A stretch of DNA of 64,000 nucleotides from Propionibacteriaceae bacterium (lineage in GTDB: Bacteria > Actinomycetota > Actinomycetes > Propionibacteriales > Propionibacteriaceae), in assembly GCA_017306015.1 (NCBI GenBank), contig JAFKJK010000023.1, forward strand, positions 1 through 64,000, in the 5' to 3' direction. Below are positions 52,487 through 60,422 of the stretch, in pieces. Every line of letters begins with the position of its first letter. Position 1 is the stretch's first letter. The translations under genes were made by a program, and so were the position numbers. Under the pieces are notes generated by a model. The model was given only the letters and a program-made list of their open reading frames with translations. It was not told the DNA's origin and searched no databases.

Positions 52487-54061
52487 ATGTCGTCTGTCGT
52501 GGAGTCGACCCCGTCGCCGGCTGATGCGGATGCGCCGCTCGCGGTGGAGCTGTCCGGGATCACCAAGCGGTTCCCCGGAGTGGTGGCTAACTCCGACATC
52601 CAGCTGAAGGTCCGCAAAGGCACCATCCACGCCATCGTGGGCGAGAACGGTGCCGGCAAGTCCACCCTGATGAAGATCCTCTACGGCGTGCAGGCGCCGG
52701 ACGAGGGCACGATCGCGATCAACGGCGAGCCGATCACCCTGCGCAGCCCGACGGACGCGATCCGCGCCGGTATCGGCATGGTCTTCCAGCACTTCATGCT
52801 TGCCGACAACCTGACCGTGCTGGAGAACGTTGTCCTCGGCGCCGAGAAGCTGCATGGGATCGGGGACGCCGCCCGTGCCGAGATCCGGCGGCTGTCGACC
52901 GAGTACGGCCTCGCCGTCGAACCGGACGACGTCGTCGCGGACCTCGGCGTCGGCGACCGGCAGCGGATCGAGATCCTCAAGGTGCTCTACCGCGGCGCGA
53001 AGATCCTCATCCTGGACGAGCCGACGGCCGTCCTGGTGCCGCAGGAGGTGACCGAGCTGTTCGGGCACCTGCGCGAGCTGAAATCCGAGGGCCTCACGGT
53101 CATCTTCATCTCCCACAAGCTCGACGAGGTGCTCGCGGTCGCCGACGACATCACCGTGATCCGGCGCGGCACCACGGTCGCGGAGGTCGAGCCCGGCACG
53201 GTGACCGCCCGGCAGCTCGCCGAACTGATGGTCGGCTCCGAGCTGCCGTCCGCGCAGACCGAGGAGTCGACGGTCACCGACACGGTGATGCTGGAACTGT
53301 CCGGCGTCGAACTGGCCGGCTCCGGACGGGCCCTGGTGCTGGACGGGATCAACCTCACCATCCACGCCGGCGAGATCCTCGGCATCGCCGGGGTCGAGGG
53401 CAACGGCCAGGCCGAGCTGGTCGAGGTGATCATGGGCATGCGCCGCCCGACCGCGGGCAGGGTGCTGCTGGAGGGCTCCGACATCACCGAGGCCAGCGTC
53501 CGGGAGATCCGCGAGGCCGGGGTCGGCTACATCCCCGAGGACCGCCACCGGCACGGGCTGCTGCTGGAGGCCCCGCTGTGGGAGAACGCGATCCTCGGCC
53601 ACCAGACCCAGCCGCCCAACACCAACGGGATGCTGATCGCCGCGGCGGCCGCGAAGGCGAACACCCAGCGGATCGTCGACGCCTTCGACGTCCGCACCCC
53701 GTCCATCCTGGTCACGGCCGGATCGCTGTCCGGAGGCAACCAGCAGAAGCTGATCATCGGACGGGAGATGAGCCAGTCGCCGCGCGTCCTGGTCGCCGCC
53801 CACCCCACCCGAGGCGTGGACGTCGGCGCGCAGGCCGCGATCTGGGACCTGATCAAGGCCGCCCGCCGGGAAGGAATGGCCGTGCTGCTGATCTCGGCCG
53901 ACCTGGAGGAACTGGTCGGGCTGTCGGACACGATCAAGGTGATCCTGCGCGGACGGATCGTCGCCGAGTTCGACCCCGACAACGTCACCCGTGAGCAACT
54001 CGGCGCCGCAATGACCGGTGCCGACGGCACTGCGGACGAACAGATGGAGGCTGGACGATGA
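52487..54061 (+). CDS. Nucleoside ABC transporter ATPase (two ABC domains)
   Basis: A 524-residue ATPase with tandem nucleotide-binding domains, as in YufO/RbsA-type proteins. Domain 1 has Walker A VGENGAGKSTLMKILYG and ILILDEPTAVLVPQEV. Domain 2 has a degenerate P-loop GVEGNGQAELVEV, the signature LSGGNQQKLIIGREM and LVAAHPTRGVDVGAQ. Degeneration in domain 2 is usual for this family. GAAGGAG stands eight bases before the ATG at 52487. It overlaps the first permease gene by ATGA. Confidence 0.93.
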   Translation: MSSVVESTPSPADADAPLAVELSGITKRFPGVVANSDIQLKVRKGTIHAIVGENGAGKSTLMKILYGVQAPDEGTIAINGEPITLRSPTDAIRAGIGMVFQHFMLADNLTVLENVVLGAEKLHGIGDAARAEIRRLSTEYGLAVEPDDVVADLGVGDRQRIEILKVLYRGAKILILDEPTAVLVPQEVTELFGHLRELKSEGLTVIFISHKLDEVLAVADDITVIRRGTTVAEVEPGTVTARQLAELMVGSELPSAQTEESTVTDTVMLELSGVELAGSGRALVLDGINLTIHAGEILGIAGVEGNGQAELVEVIMGMRRPTAGRVLLEGSDITEASVREIREAGVGYIPEDRHRHGLLLEAPLWENAILGHQTQPPNTNGMLIAAAAAKANTQRIVDAFDVRTPSILVTAGSLSGGNQQKLIIGREMSQSPRVLVAAHPTRGVDVGAQAAIWDLIKAARREGMAVLLISADLEELVGLSDTIKVILRGRIVAEFDPDNVTREQLGAAMTGADGTADEQMEAGR

Positions 54062-55176
54062 GGCTGGACGCCCGCAGGATCGGGCTCGGCGTTGCCGCCC
54101 CCGTCCTCGCGATCGCCGTGGCGCTGCTGCTGACCACGGTCATCCTGCTGATCGCCGGCGACCCGGTGCTCGCGGTGTGGCAGGTGCTGTTCCGGGCACC
54201 GCTGCCCCGGCAGATCGTGGCCATCATCAACGAGGCGACCGTCCTCTACCTGTCGGCGGTCGCGGTGGCCATCGGGTTCAAGATGAACCTGTTCAACATC
54301 GGCGTCGACGGCCAGTACCGGGTGGCGTCCTTCGCCGCGGCGGTCTTCGCCGGCGCCCACTGGCTGCCCGGCTGGCTGAACATCATCGTGGCGATCATCG
54401 TCGCGATGTGCACCGGTGCGCTGTGGGCGTTGATCGCGGGCCTGCTCAAGGTCACCCGCGGCGTCTCCGAGGTCATCGGGACGATCATGCTGAACTACAT
54501 CGCGACCTACCTGGTGGCCTACCTGCTCCGGCTCGCAGCGGTGAAAGTCGAGGGGTCGAACGCCACGAGCACCCAGATCCTCGCCGAGGACTCCCGCGTC
54601 CCCGGGATCAGCCTGGAGTGGCTGATCGGGACGCCGAAGGAGATCTACGGGCTGGCGGTCCTCGCCATCGTCGTCGGCATCGTCTACTGGTTCGTCCTGT
54701 CGAAGACCCGGTTCGGCTTCGACCTGCGGGCCACCGGCGCGTCCGAGACGGCAGCCGTGGCCAGCGGCGTCAACGTCAAGAAGATGATCGTCGCCTCGAT
54801 GGTGCTCTCCGGCGCGGCCGCCGGCCTGGTGGGCATGCCGCTGCTGTTCGGCCAGGACTACGCCTACGGCGACACCGTCCAGGCGGGCCTCGGCTTCGCG
54901 GGCATGTCGGTGGCCCTGCTGGGCCGCAACCATCCCGTCGGCATGGCCTTCGCGGCCGTCCTGTGGGGGTACCTCAACCAGCTCAGCAACGGGCTGCAGA
55001 TCAGCGCGGGCGTCTCCGACCGGCTGGTGCTGATCATCCAGGGCATCATCGTGCTCAGCGTGGTCATCGCCTACGAGGTGGTGCGCCGGGCCCGGCTCAG
55101 GCTGGAGCAGGGACGGGTGGCGAAGGAACTCGCCGCCCAGCCCCGTCAGGACGCGGCCGAGGAGGTGGCGGCATGA
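54058..55176 (+). CDS. Nucleoside ABC transporter permease 1
   Basis: A BPD_transp_2-type permease of 372 residues with about eight to ten helices. The N-terminal helix is VLAIAVALLLTTVILLIAGD. Family segments are GFKMNLFNIGVDGQYRVASF, VTRGVSEVIGTIMLNYIATY and LVGMPLLFGQDYAYGD. It corresponds to YufP-type subunits of nucleoside importers and overlaps both neighbours by four bases. Confidence 0.92.
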   Translation: MRLDARRIGLGVAAPVLAIAVALLLTTVILLIAGDPVLAVWQVLFRAPLPRQIVAIINEATVLYLSAVAVAIGFKMNLFNIGVDGQYRVASFAAAVFAGAHWLPGWLNIIVAIIVAMCTGALWALIAGLLKVTRGVSEVIGTIMLNYIATYLVAYLLRLAAVKVEGSNATSTQILAEDSRVPGISLEWLIGTPKEIYGLAVLAIVVGIVYWFVLSKTRFGFDLRATGASETAAVASGVNVKKMIVASMVLSGAAAGLVGMPLLFGQDYAYGDTVQAGLGFAGMSVALLGRNHPVGMAFAAVLWGYLNQLSNGLQISAGVSDRLVLIIQGIIVLSVVIAYEVVRRARLRLEQGRVAKELAAQPRQDAAEEVAA

Positions 55177-56444
55177 GCGCGGCAGCCCCCGTCCTGATGC
55201 CCACCGTGCCGGAGGCGGCCGAGCGCGGGCGTCCGTGGTGGTACTGGCCGGCGCTGGTCGCCGGCGCCATCCTGGTGGTCTCCACCGTCCGGGTGCTGAC
55301 CTCGGCGCACGACATCGACTCTTCCGGCGCGCTCACCGCCGCCATCGGGCTGGCGATGCCGCTGGCACTGGCCGGTCTCGGCGGCCTGTGGTCGGAGCGG
55401 GCCGGCGTGGTCAACATCGGCCTCGAAGGCATGATGATCGTCGGCACCTGGGGGGCGGCCTTCTTCGGCTTCCACTACGGAGCGTGGGCCGGCATCCTCG
55501 GCGCCGTGCTGGTCGGCGTGATCTTCGGCGCCATCCACGCCCTGGCGACGGTGATCTTCGGCGTGGACCACATCGTCTCCGGTGTCGCGATCAACCTGCT
55601 CGGCGCCGGCGCCGGCTCGTACCTCGCCGTCCGCACGTTCAGCGGGCTGCCGGGCGGCGGGCCGACCCAGTCGCCGCCGCTGGAGCAGCTGCCGTTCCTG
55701 TCGGTCCCAGGCCTGGGCGACTGGCTGCTCGCGGTGGAGCAGCAGCACACCTGGCTGCTCGCCGACCTGGCCGGGATCCTCCGGGCGCTGACGACGAACG
55801 TCAATGCCCTGACCCTGATCGGCGTCGCGCTGCTGGTCTTCTCCGGCTGGTTCCTGTGGCGGACGTCGATCGGCCTGCGGCTGCGCTCCTGCGGCGAGGC
55901 GCCGTACGCGGCCGAGACCCTCGGCGTCAACGTCCTGCGGTACAAGTTCGTCGCCGTGCTGGTCTCCGGGGCGCTGGCCGGGCTGTCGGGCGGCTTCCTG
56001 ACGCTCGTCGCGTCCAACCTGTACCGGGAGGGCCAGACCGGTGGCCGGGGCTACATCGGCCTGGCGGCGATGATCTTCGGCAACTGGCGTCCGGGCGGCC
56101 TGGCGGCCGGCGCGATGCTGTTCGGCTATGCCGACGCCGTCCAGTTGCGGGGACGCGGGGACGTGATCCACGCCTACCTGCTGCCGATCGGCCTGCTGCT
56201 GCTCGGTTGGGGCATCTGGCAACTCGTCCGCCGCGCTGCCGGCCGTCCGTTCTCGGCTGGGCTGTGGCGGATCGGCCTGTCCGTGCTGGTGCTGGCCTGG
56301 TACGCGTTCACCACCGAGGTACCGGCCGAGTTCACCAACATGACGCCGTACATCGCGACGCTGCTGGTGCTGGCCTTCTCGGCCCAGCGGCTGCGGGCGC
56401 CGGCAGCGGACGGACAGATCTACCGGAAGGGCGAGGCCGATTAG
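55173..56444 (+). CDS. Nucleoside ABC transporter permease 2
   Basis: Second BPD_transp_2-type permease, 423 residues, YufQ-like. Family segments are GLWSERAGVVNIGLEGMMIV, VIFGVDHIVSGVAINLLGAG, GLRLRSCGEAPYAAETLGVN and GRGYIGLAAMIFGNWRPGG. The last helices (VLVLAWYAFTTEVPAEF) extend beyond the usual YufQ length. The ATG at 55173 overlaps permease 1 by ATGA. Its stop TAG overlaps an ATT that appears to start cdd. Confidence 0.92.
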   Translation: MSAAAPVLMPTVPEAAERGRPWWYWPALVAGAILVVSTVRVLTSAHDIDSSGALTAAIGLAMPLALAGLGGLWSERAGVVNIGLEGMMIVGTWGAAFFGFHYGAWAGILGAVLVGVIFGAIHALATVIFGVDHIVSGVAINLLGAGAGSYLAVRTFSGLPGGGPTQSPPLEQLPFLSVPGLGDWLLAVEQQHTWLLADLAGILRALTTNVNALTLIGVALLVFSGWFLWRTSIGLRLRSCGEAPYAAETLGVNVLRYKFVAVLVSGALAGLSGGFLTLVASNLYREGQTGGRGYIGLAAMIFGNWRPGGLAAGAMLFGYADAVQLRGRGDVIHAYLLPIGLLLLGWGIWQLVRRAAGRPFSAGLWRIGLSVLVLAWYAFTTEVPAEFTNMTPYIATLLVLAFSAQRLRAPAADGQIYRKGEAD

Positions 56445-56847
56445 CGCGGTCGACTGGGACGCGCTGCGCGCCCGGGCCCTCGAGCTCACCGCCCGCGCGT
56501 ACGCCCCGTACTCGGGCTTCCCGGTCGGGGCCGCCGGCCTGGTCGACGACGGCCGCGTGGTCGCCGGCTGCAACATCGAGAACGCCGCCTACGGCGTAGC
56601 CCTGTGCGCGGAGTGCGGCCTGGTCAGCGAACTCGTCGCCTCCGGCGGCGGACGACTGGTCGCGGTCACCTGCTGCAACGGCCTCGGCGAGCCGCTGATG
56701 CCGTGTGGACGCTGCCGCCAGCTGCTGTGGGAGCACGGCGGCGCCGAGCTGCTGCTGGACACGCCACGAGGCGTCCTGCCGATGTCCGACGTCCTGCCGC
56801 AGGCTTTCGGGCCCGACGACCTCGACCACTACCAGGAGGCCCGGTGA
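56440..56847 (+). CDS. cdd: Cytidine deaminase, apparently with a non-canonical ATT start
   Basis: Hydrolytic deaminase of cytidine and deoxycytidine, 135 residues if started at 56440. Zinc site motifs are GVALCAECGLVSEL (CAE, with catalytic Glu) and MPCGRCRQLLWEHGG. The essential N-terminal part AYAPYSGFPVGAAGLVDDG lies upstream of the first GTG in frame. Between it and the previous stop there is no ATG, GTG or TTG. The best candidate is ATT at 56440, overlapping the permease stop as ATTAG, with GAAGG (56426-56430) before it; CTG at 56461 is an alternative. It overlaps add by GTGA. Confidence 0.88.
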   Translation: MSAVDWDALRARALELTARAYAPYSGFPVGAAGLVDDGRVVAGCNIENAAYGVALCAECGLVSELVASGGGRLVAVTCCNGLGEPLMPCGRCRQLLWEHGGAELLLDTPRGVLPMSDVLPQAFGPDDLDHYQEAR

Positions 56848-57905
56848 GCATCACCATCGACACCTGCCGCGCGCTGCCGAAGATCGCGCTGCACGACCAC
56901 CTCGACGGCGGCCTGCGGCCGGCGACGATCGTCGAGGAGGCGGCGAAGGTCGGCCACGCGTTGCCGGCGACCGACCCGGCCGAGCTGGGGGAGTGGTTCT
57001 TCGCCGCCGCCGACTCGGGCTCGCTGGTGCGCTACCTGGAGACGTTCGTCCACACCGTCGCGGTGATGCAGACCGCCGACTCGCTGCGCCGCGTGGCGCG
57101 GGAGTTCGTCGAGGACCAGGCCGCCGACGGCGTCATCCACGCCGAGGCGCGGTGGGCCCCCGAGCAGCACCTGGCCGGCGGGCTGAGCCTGCGGCAGGCG
57201 ATCGAAGCCGTCCGGGACGGGCTCGCCGAGGGCGTCGCGGCAGCGACCGCGGCTGGCCACCAGATCAGCGCGGGCCAGATCGTCACCGCGATGCGGCACG
57301 TCCCCGATCCGACAACCGAGATCGCCGAGCTGGCCGTCGCCTACCGGGGCGACTCGGTGCTCGGCTTCGACATCGCCGGCGCCGAGCTCGGCTTCCCTCC
57401 GGAGCGCTTCGCGGCATCCTTCGACTACCTGCGCCACCACCACTTCCGGTTCACCATCCACGCCGGCGAGGCGGACGGGCCGGCCTCGGTCGACGGCGCC
57501 GTCCAGCTCGGCGCGTCCCGGATCGGCCACGGCGTCCGGCTGATCGAGGACGTCGCCGCGGACGGCGTCCTCGGCGAACTGGCGGCCTACGTCCGCGACC
57601 GGCGGATCCCGCTGGAGCTGTGCCCGTCGTCCAACCTGCAGACCGGGATTTCCGACACGGTCGCCGGCCACCCGTTCGGGCGGCTGGCCGACCTCGGCTT
57701 CCGGGTCACCGTCAACTGCGACAACCGGCTGATGAGCGCCACCACGATGAGCCGCGAATACGCGCTCCTGGCCGAGGCGTTCGGCTACGACCTGGACGAC
57801 CTGGAGCGGTTCACGCTGAACGCTGCCGAAGCCGCCTTCGTGCCGTACGACGCGCAGCAGCGGCTGGCCGACCGGGTGCGGACGGGGTTCGCCGCCGTCC
57901 GCTGA
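56844..57905 (+). CDS. add: Adenosine deaminase
   Basis: Converts adenosine and deoxyadenosine to inosine and deoxyinosine; 353 residues. The Zn-binding HDHLDGG (H-x-H) is near residue 18. Then come FTIHAGEADG, RIGHGVRLIED and VTVNCDNRLMS. AGGAGG stands five bases before the GTG at 56844, which overlaps the cdd stop. With cdd and the BMP-type importer it forms a nucleoside salvage/catabolism operon. Confidence 0.94.
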   Translation: MSITIDTCRALPKIALHDHLDGGLRPATIVEEAAKVGHALPATDPAELGEWFFAAADSGSLVRYLETFVHTVAVMQTADSLRRVAREFVEDQAADGVIHAEARWAPEQHLAGGLSLRQAIEAVRDGLAEGVAAATAAGHQISAGQIVTAMRHVPDPTTEIAELAVAYRGDSVLGFDIAGAELGFPPERFAASFDYLRHHHFRFTIHAGEADGPASVDGAVQLGASRIGHGVRLIEDVAADGVLGELAAYVRDRRIPLELCPSSNLQTGISDTVAGHPFGRLADLGFRVTVNCDNRLMSATTMSREYALLAEAFGYDLDDLERFTLNAAEAAFVPYDAQQRLADRVRTGFAAVR

Positions 57906-57921
57906 CCACGGGCTCGTCCGA

Positions 57922-57965
57922 GTTCAGCGAGAGTTCACCGACGGTTCAGTTGCGGTTGCCCGCTC
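57922..57965 (+). promoter_or_regulatory. PHO box (PhoP-binding direct repeats) of the nonulosonic-acid operon
   Basis: Four direct-repeat units with an exact 11-base period: GTTCAGCGAGA (57922), GTTCACCGACG (57933), GTTCAGTTGCG (57944) and GTTGCCCGCTC (57955). The 11-nt unit and the GTTCA core fit the Streptomyces PhoP consensus G(G/T)TCAYYYR(G/C)G. The last unit overlaps the expected -35 region, and TAGCTT at 57982-57987 is a -10 placed six bases before the GTG at 57994. This is the layout of a PhoP-activated promoter. Confidence 0.7.
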
Positions 57966-57981
57966 GCCATTTCGGGCGACC

Positions 57982-57987
57982 TAGCTT
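57982..57987 (+). promoter_or_regulatory. -10 element of the nonulosonic-acid operon
   Basis: TAGCTT, six bases before the GTG at 57994 and 16 bases after the PHO box. No ribosome-binding site lies between, so the first gene is probably leaderless. Confidence 0.55.
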
Positions 57988-57993
57988 GGGCGT

Positions 57994-59271
57994 GTGACCA
58001 CGAATCGGACCCGGCAGGTCAGGTCGGTGGCCGTGCTCGCCGACTCCGACAGCCGCTGGAAGTGGGGCGTCCAGCTCGCCCGGCGGCTGAACCCGTCCGC
58101 CGTGGTCTCCGGCTACCAGTTCGCCGGCTCCGACCTGCCCAGCCAGCGCCAGTTCGCCGAGGCGGGCATCTCCGCCGACGCGGTCTCGGTGGTCACGTCC
58201 GGCGAACTGGTCCCCGCTCTCGCGTCCGCACGTCCGGACGTGCTGATCCTCGCCCTGCCCGGCGGCGGCTGCCAGGCAACCCTGCACCTGCTCGCCGCTG
58301 CCGACCTGCCCGATCGTCCACTGGTGCTCACCGGCTACGTGGGTGTCGTCTACGAGAAGATCGTCGAGGGCCTGCTGCTCCGGTCCGGGGCGGACGTCGT
58401 CGCTGTCAACAGCCCCGCCGACCTCGAACGCTTCCGGACGGTGTTCGCCGGAGTCGGGCTGCCGGTGACCAGCGTCGCGCTCACCCGGCTGCCCTTCCTG
58501 GGCGATCCGGGGCCGCGGGTCGCCGGCCGGTTCACGGTCACCTTCGCCGGGCAGCCCGGCGTCCCCAGCACCAAGTGGCACCGGCGTTTCCTCATCGAGC
58601 GGCTCGCCGAGCACGCCGTCCGGCATCCCGAACGGGACGTCCTGATCAAGCTGCGCAGTCTCCCGGGTGAGCAGGCCGCGCACACCGAGCTCTATCCGTA
58701 CGACCAGCTGTACCGCTCGCTCGGCGTGGACCGCCCGGCGAACCTGAAGCTCGTCGGCGGCGCGATGGGCCGGGTGCTGGACCGGACCGATCTGCTGGTC
58801 ACGGTCAGTTCGACCGCTGCCGTCGAGGCCGTCCACCGGGGCATCGCGACCGCGCTGCTCACCGACTTCGGCATTCGCGAGAGCCTCGGCAACACCTACT
58901 TCATCGGGTCCGGCTGCCTGGCCAGCTTCGACGACCTGGACGCCGGTGCCGCCCCGGTCGCGGACGAGGCGTGGGCGCGCCGCGCGGGACTCGGCCACGG
59001 TCCCGATCCGCTGCCTGAGCGGGTCGCCGAGCTGCTGGCTGCCGGGCCGCTGCCGCCGCTGAAGCCCTTCTACACGATGACCAACGGCAAGGCGTTCCTG
59101 CCCGGGCTGCTGGCCACCTATGGCGTCGGCCCCGACGGCAGGCCGTTGCCGTTTCTGATCGGGGGCGCTCCGGCCGGGCTGCGCAGCGCCGTCCGCCGCA
59201 GCGCCCGCACCATGTACCGGCACGGCAGCCAGGTCGTCGCGCCCGCACTGCGAAGGCTGGCCTCGCTGTGA
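57994..59271 (+). CDS. DUF6716-type putative glycosyltransferase
   Basis: A 425-residue cytoplasmic protein resembling the DUF6716 family of putative GT-B glycosyltransferases. The N-terminus has SVAVLADSDSRWKWGVQLAR. The middle has LVLTGYVGVVYEKIVEGLLL, and VTVSSTAAVEAVHRGIATAL looks like the donor-binding C-terminal half. It heads a four-gene operon with neuA- and neuB-like genes and a polysialyltransferase-like gene, so it probably builds part of a nonulosonic-acid polymer. The direct enzymatic role is inferred from context. Confidence 0.75.
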   Translation: MTTNRTRQVRSVAVLADSDSRWKWGVQLARRLNPSAVVSGYQFAGSDLPSQRQFAEAGISADAVSVVTSGELVPALASARPDVLILALPGGGCQATLHLLAAADLPDRPLVLTGYVGVVYEKIVEGLLLRSGADVVAVNSPADLERFRTVFAGVGLPVTSVALTRLPFLGDPGPRVAGRFTVTFAGQPGVPSTKWHRRFLIERLAEHAVRHPERDVLIKLRSLPGEQAAHTELYPYDQLYRSLGVDRPANLKLVGGAMGRVLDRTDLLVTVSSTAAVEAVHRGIATALLTDFGIRESLGNTYFIGSGCLASFDDLDAGAAPVADEAWARRAGLGHGPDPLPERVAELLAAGPLPPLKPFYTMTNGKAFLPGLLATYGVGPDGRPLPFLIGGAPAGLRSAVRRSARTMYRHGSQVVAPALRRLASL

Positions 59272-60422
59272 CCGCCGTGCTCGCCGTCATCCCGGCCCGG
59301 GGAGGCTCGAAAGGTGTCCCGGGCAAGAACGTCGCGCGGATCGGCGGGGTGCCCCTGGTCGCCCGTGCCGTCGGCGCTGCCCTGGCCGCCGGACGCATCG
59401 GTGAGGTCGCCGTGTCAACCGATGATGAGGCCATCGCCGCTGCCGCCATCGAGGCCGGCGCCGTCGTCATTCCCCGTCCCGCCGAACTCGCCGGGGACGG
59501 CGCCAGCAGCGAGTCGGCGCTGCTGCACGCGCTCGACCACCGTGCCGACCCGGACGGGGTCGACATCGTGGTGATGATCCAGGCGACCAGCCCGTTCGTC
59601 ACCGCGGCCGAGCTGGACGCGCTCGTCGAAGCCATTGAGGACGGCGCCGACTCCGCCTTCACCGCAGCACCGTTCCACGGCTTCGTCTGGCGCAACGCGC
59701 CCGACGCTGCCGGGGTGAACCACGACCCGTCGGGGCGTCCCCGCCGCCAGGACCGCGAGCCCGAATGGCTGGAGACCGGCGCGGCCTACGCCATGCGGAC
59801 GCCGGGCTTCCGGACGGCCGGTCACCGCTTCTTCGGCCGGATCGTGGCGGTCCCCACCGACCCGGCCCGCGTGCTCGAGATCGACGAGCCGGCCGACCTG
59901 GAGCGAGCCCGCGCGCTCGCCCACCTGCTGGACGCGGGCACCCGTCCCGGCCCGGGCGACGTGGACGCGGTCGTCCTCGACTTCGACGGCACCCAGACCG
60001 ACGACCGGGCCTGGCTCGCCGCGGACGGGACCGAGCGAGTAGCCGTGCATCGCGGCGACGGTATGGGCGTCGCCGCGATGCGCCGGGCCGGGCTGCCGGT
60101 CCTCATCCTGTCCACCGAGGTGAACCCGGTGGTGGCGGCGCGGGCGGCCAAGCTCGGCGTCGAGTGCCGCCACGGTGTCAACCGCAAGGGCGAGGAACTC
60201 GGTTCCTGGCTCGCCGAGCACCGGCTCACGCCGAGCCGGGTGCTCTACCTCGGCAACGACGTGAACGACCTGCCGTGCTTCGCGCAGGTCGGCTGGCCGG
60301 TGGCAGTCGCCTCCGCCCAGACACCGGTCCGGGCCGCCGCCCGGGCCGTGACCACCGTGCCCGGCGGGCACGGTGCCGTCCGCGAGATCGCCTCGTGGAT
60401 CCTCGGAGAGGAACTGCTGTGA
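59268..60422 (+). CDS. neuA: CMP-nonulosonate synthetase fused to a HAD (KdsC-like) phosphatase
   Basis: A two-domain protein of 384 residues. The N-terminal cytidylyltransferase (about 1-220) has VIPARGGSKGVPGKNVARIG, VSTDDEAIAAAAIEAGA, VVMIQATSPFVTAAELDALV and ETGAAYAMRT, all typical of CMP-sialic acid synthetases. The C-terminal HAD domain (about 235-384) has VVLDFDGTQTDDRAWL (DxD), ILSTEVNPVVAARAAKLGVE and VLYLGNDVNDLPCFAQVG, typical of KdsC-type phosphatases. The catalytic residues of both halves look intact. The phosphatase may remove a 9-phosphate before activation. The GTG start overlaps the previous stop by GTGA. Confidence 0.9.
   Translation: MTAVLAVIPARGGSKGVPGKNVARIGGVPLVARAVGAALAAGRIGEVAVSTDDEAIAAAAIEAGAVVIPRPAELAGDGASSESALLHALDHRADPDGVDIVVMIQATSPFVTAAELDALVEAIEDGADSAFTAAPFHGFVWRNAPDAAGVNHDPSGRPRRQDREPEWLETGAAYAMRTPGFRTAGHRFFGRIVAVPTDPARVLEIDEPADLERARALAHLLDAGTRPGPGDVDAVVLDFDGTQTDDRAWLAADGTERVAVHRGDGMGVAAMRRAGLPVLILSTEVNPVVAARAAKLGVECRHGVNRKGEELGSWLAEHRLTPSRVLYLGNDVNDLPCFAQVGWPVAVASAQTPVRAAARAVTTVPGGHGAVREIASWILGEELL

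Noticed and set aside
54018..55172. Extended reading frame running ahead of permease 2 through the permease 1 gene
   Set aside because: It is the shifted frame of permease 1, full of Arg/Gly/Pro. The real permease 2 starts at the ATG at 55173.
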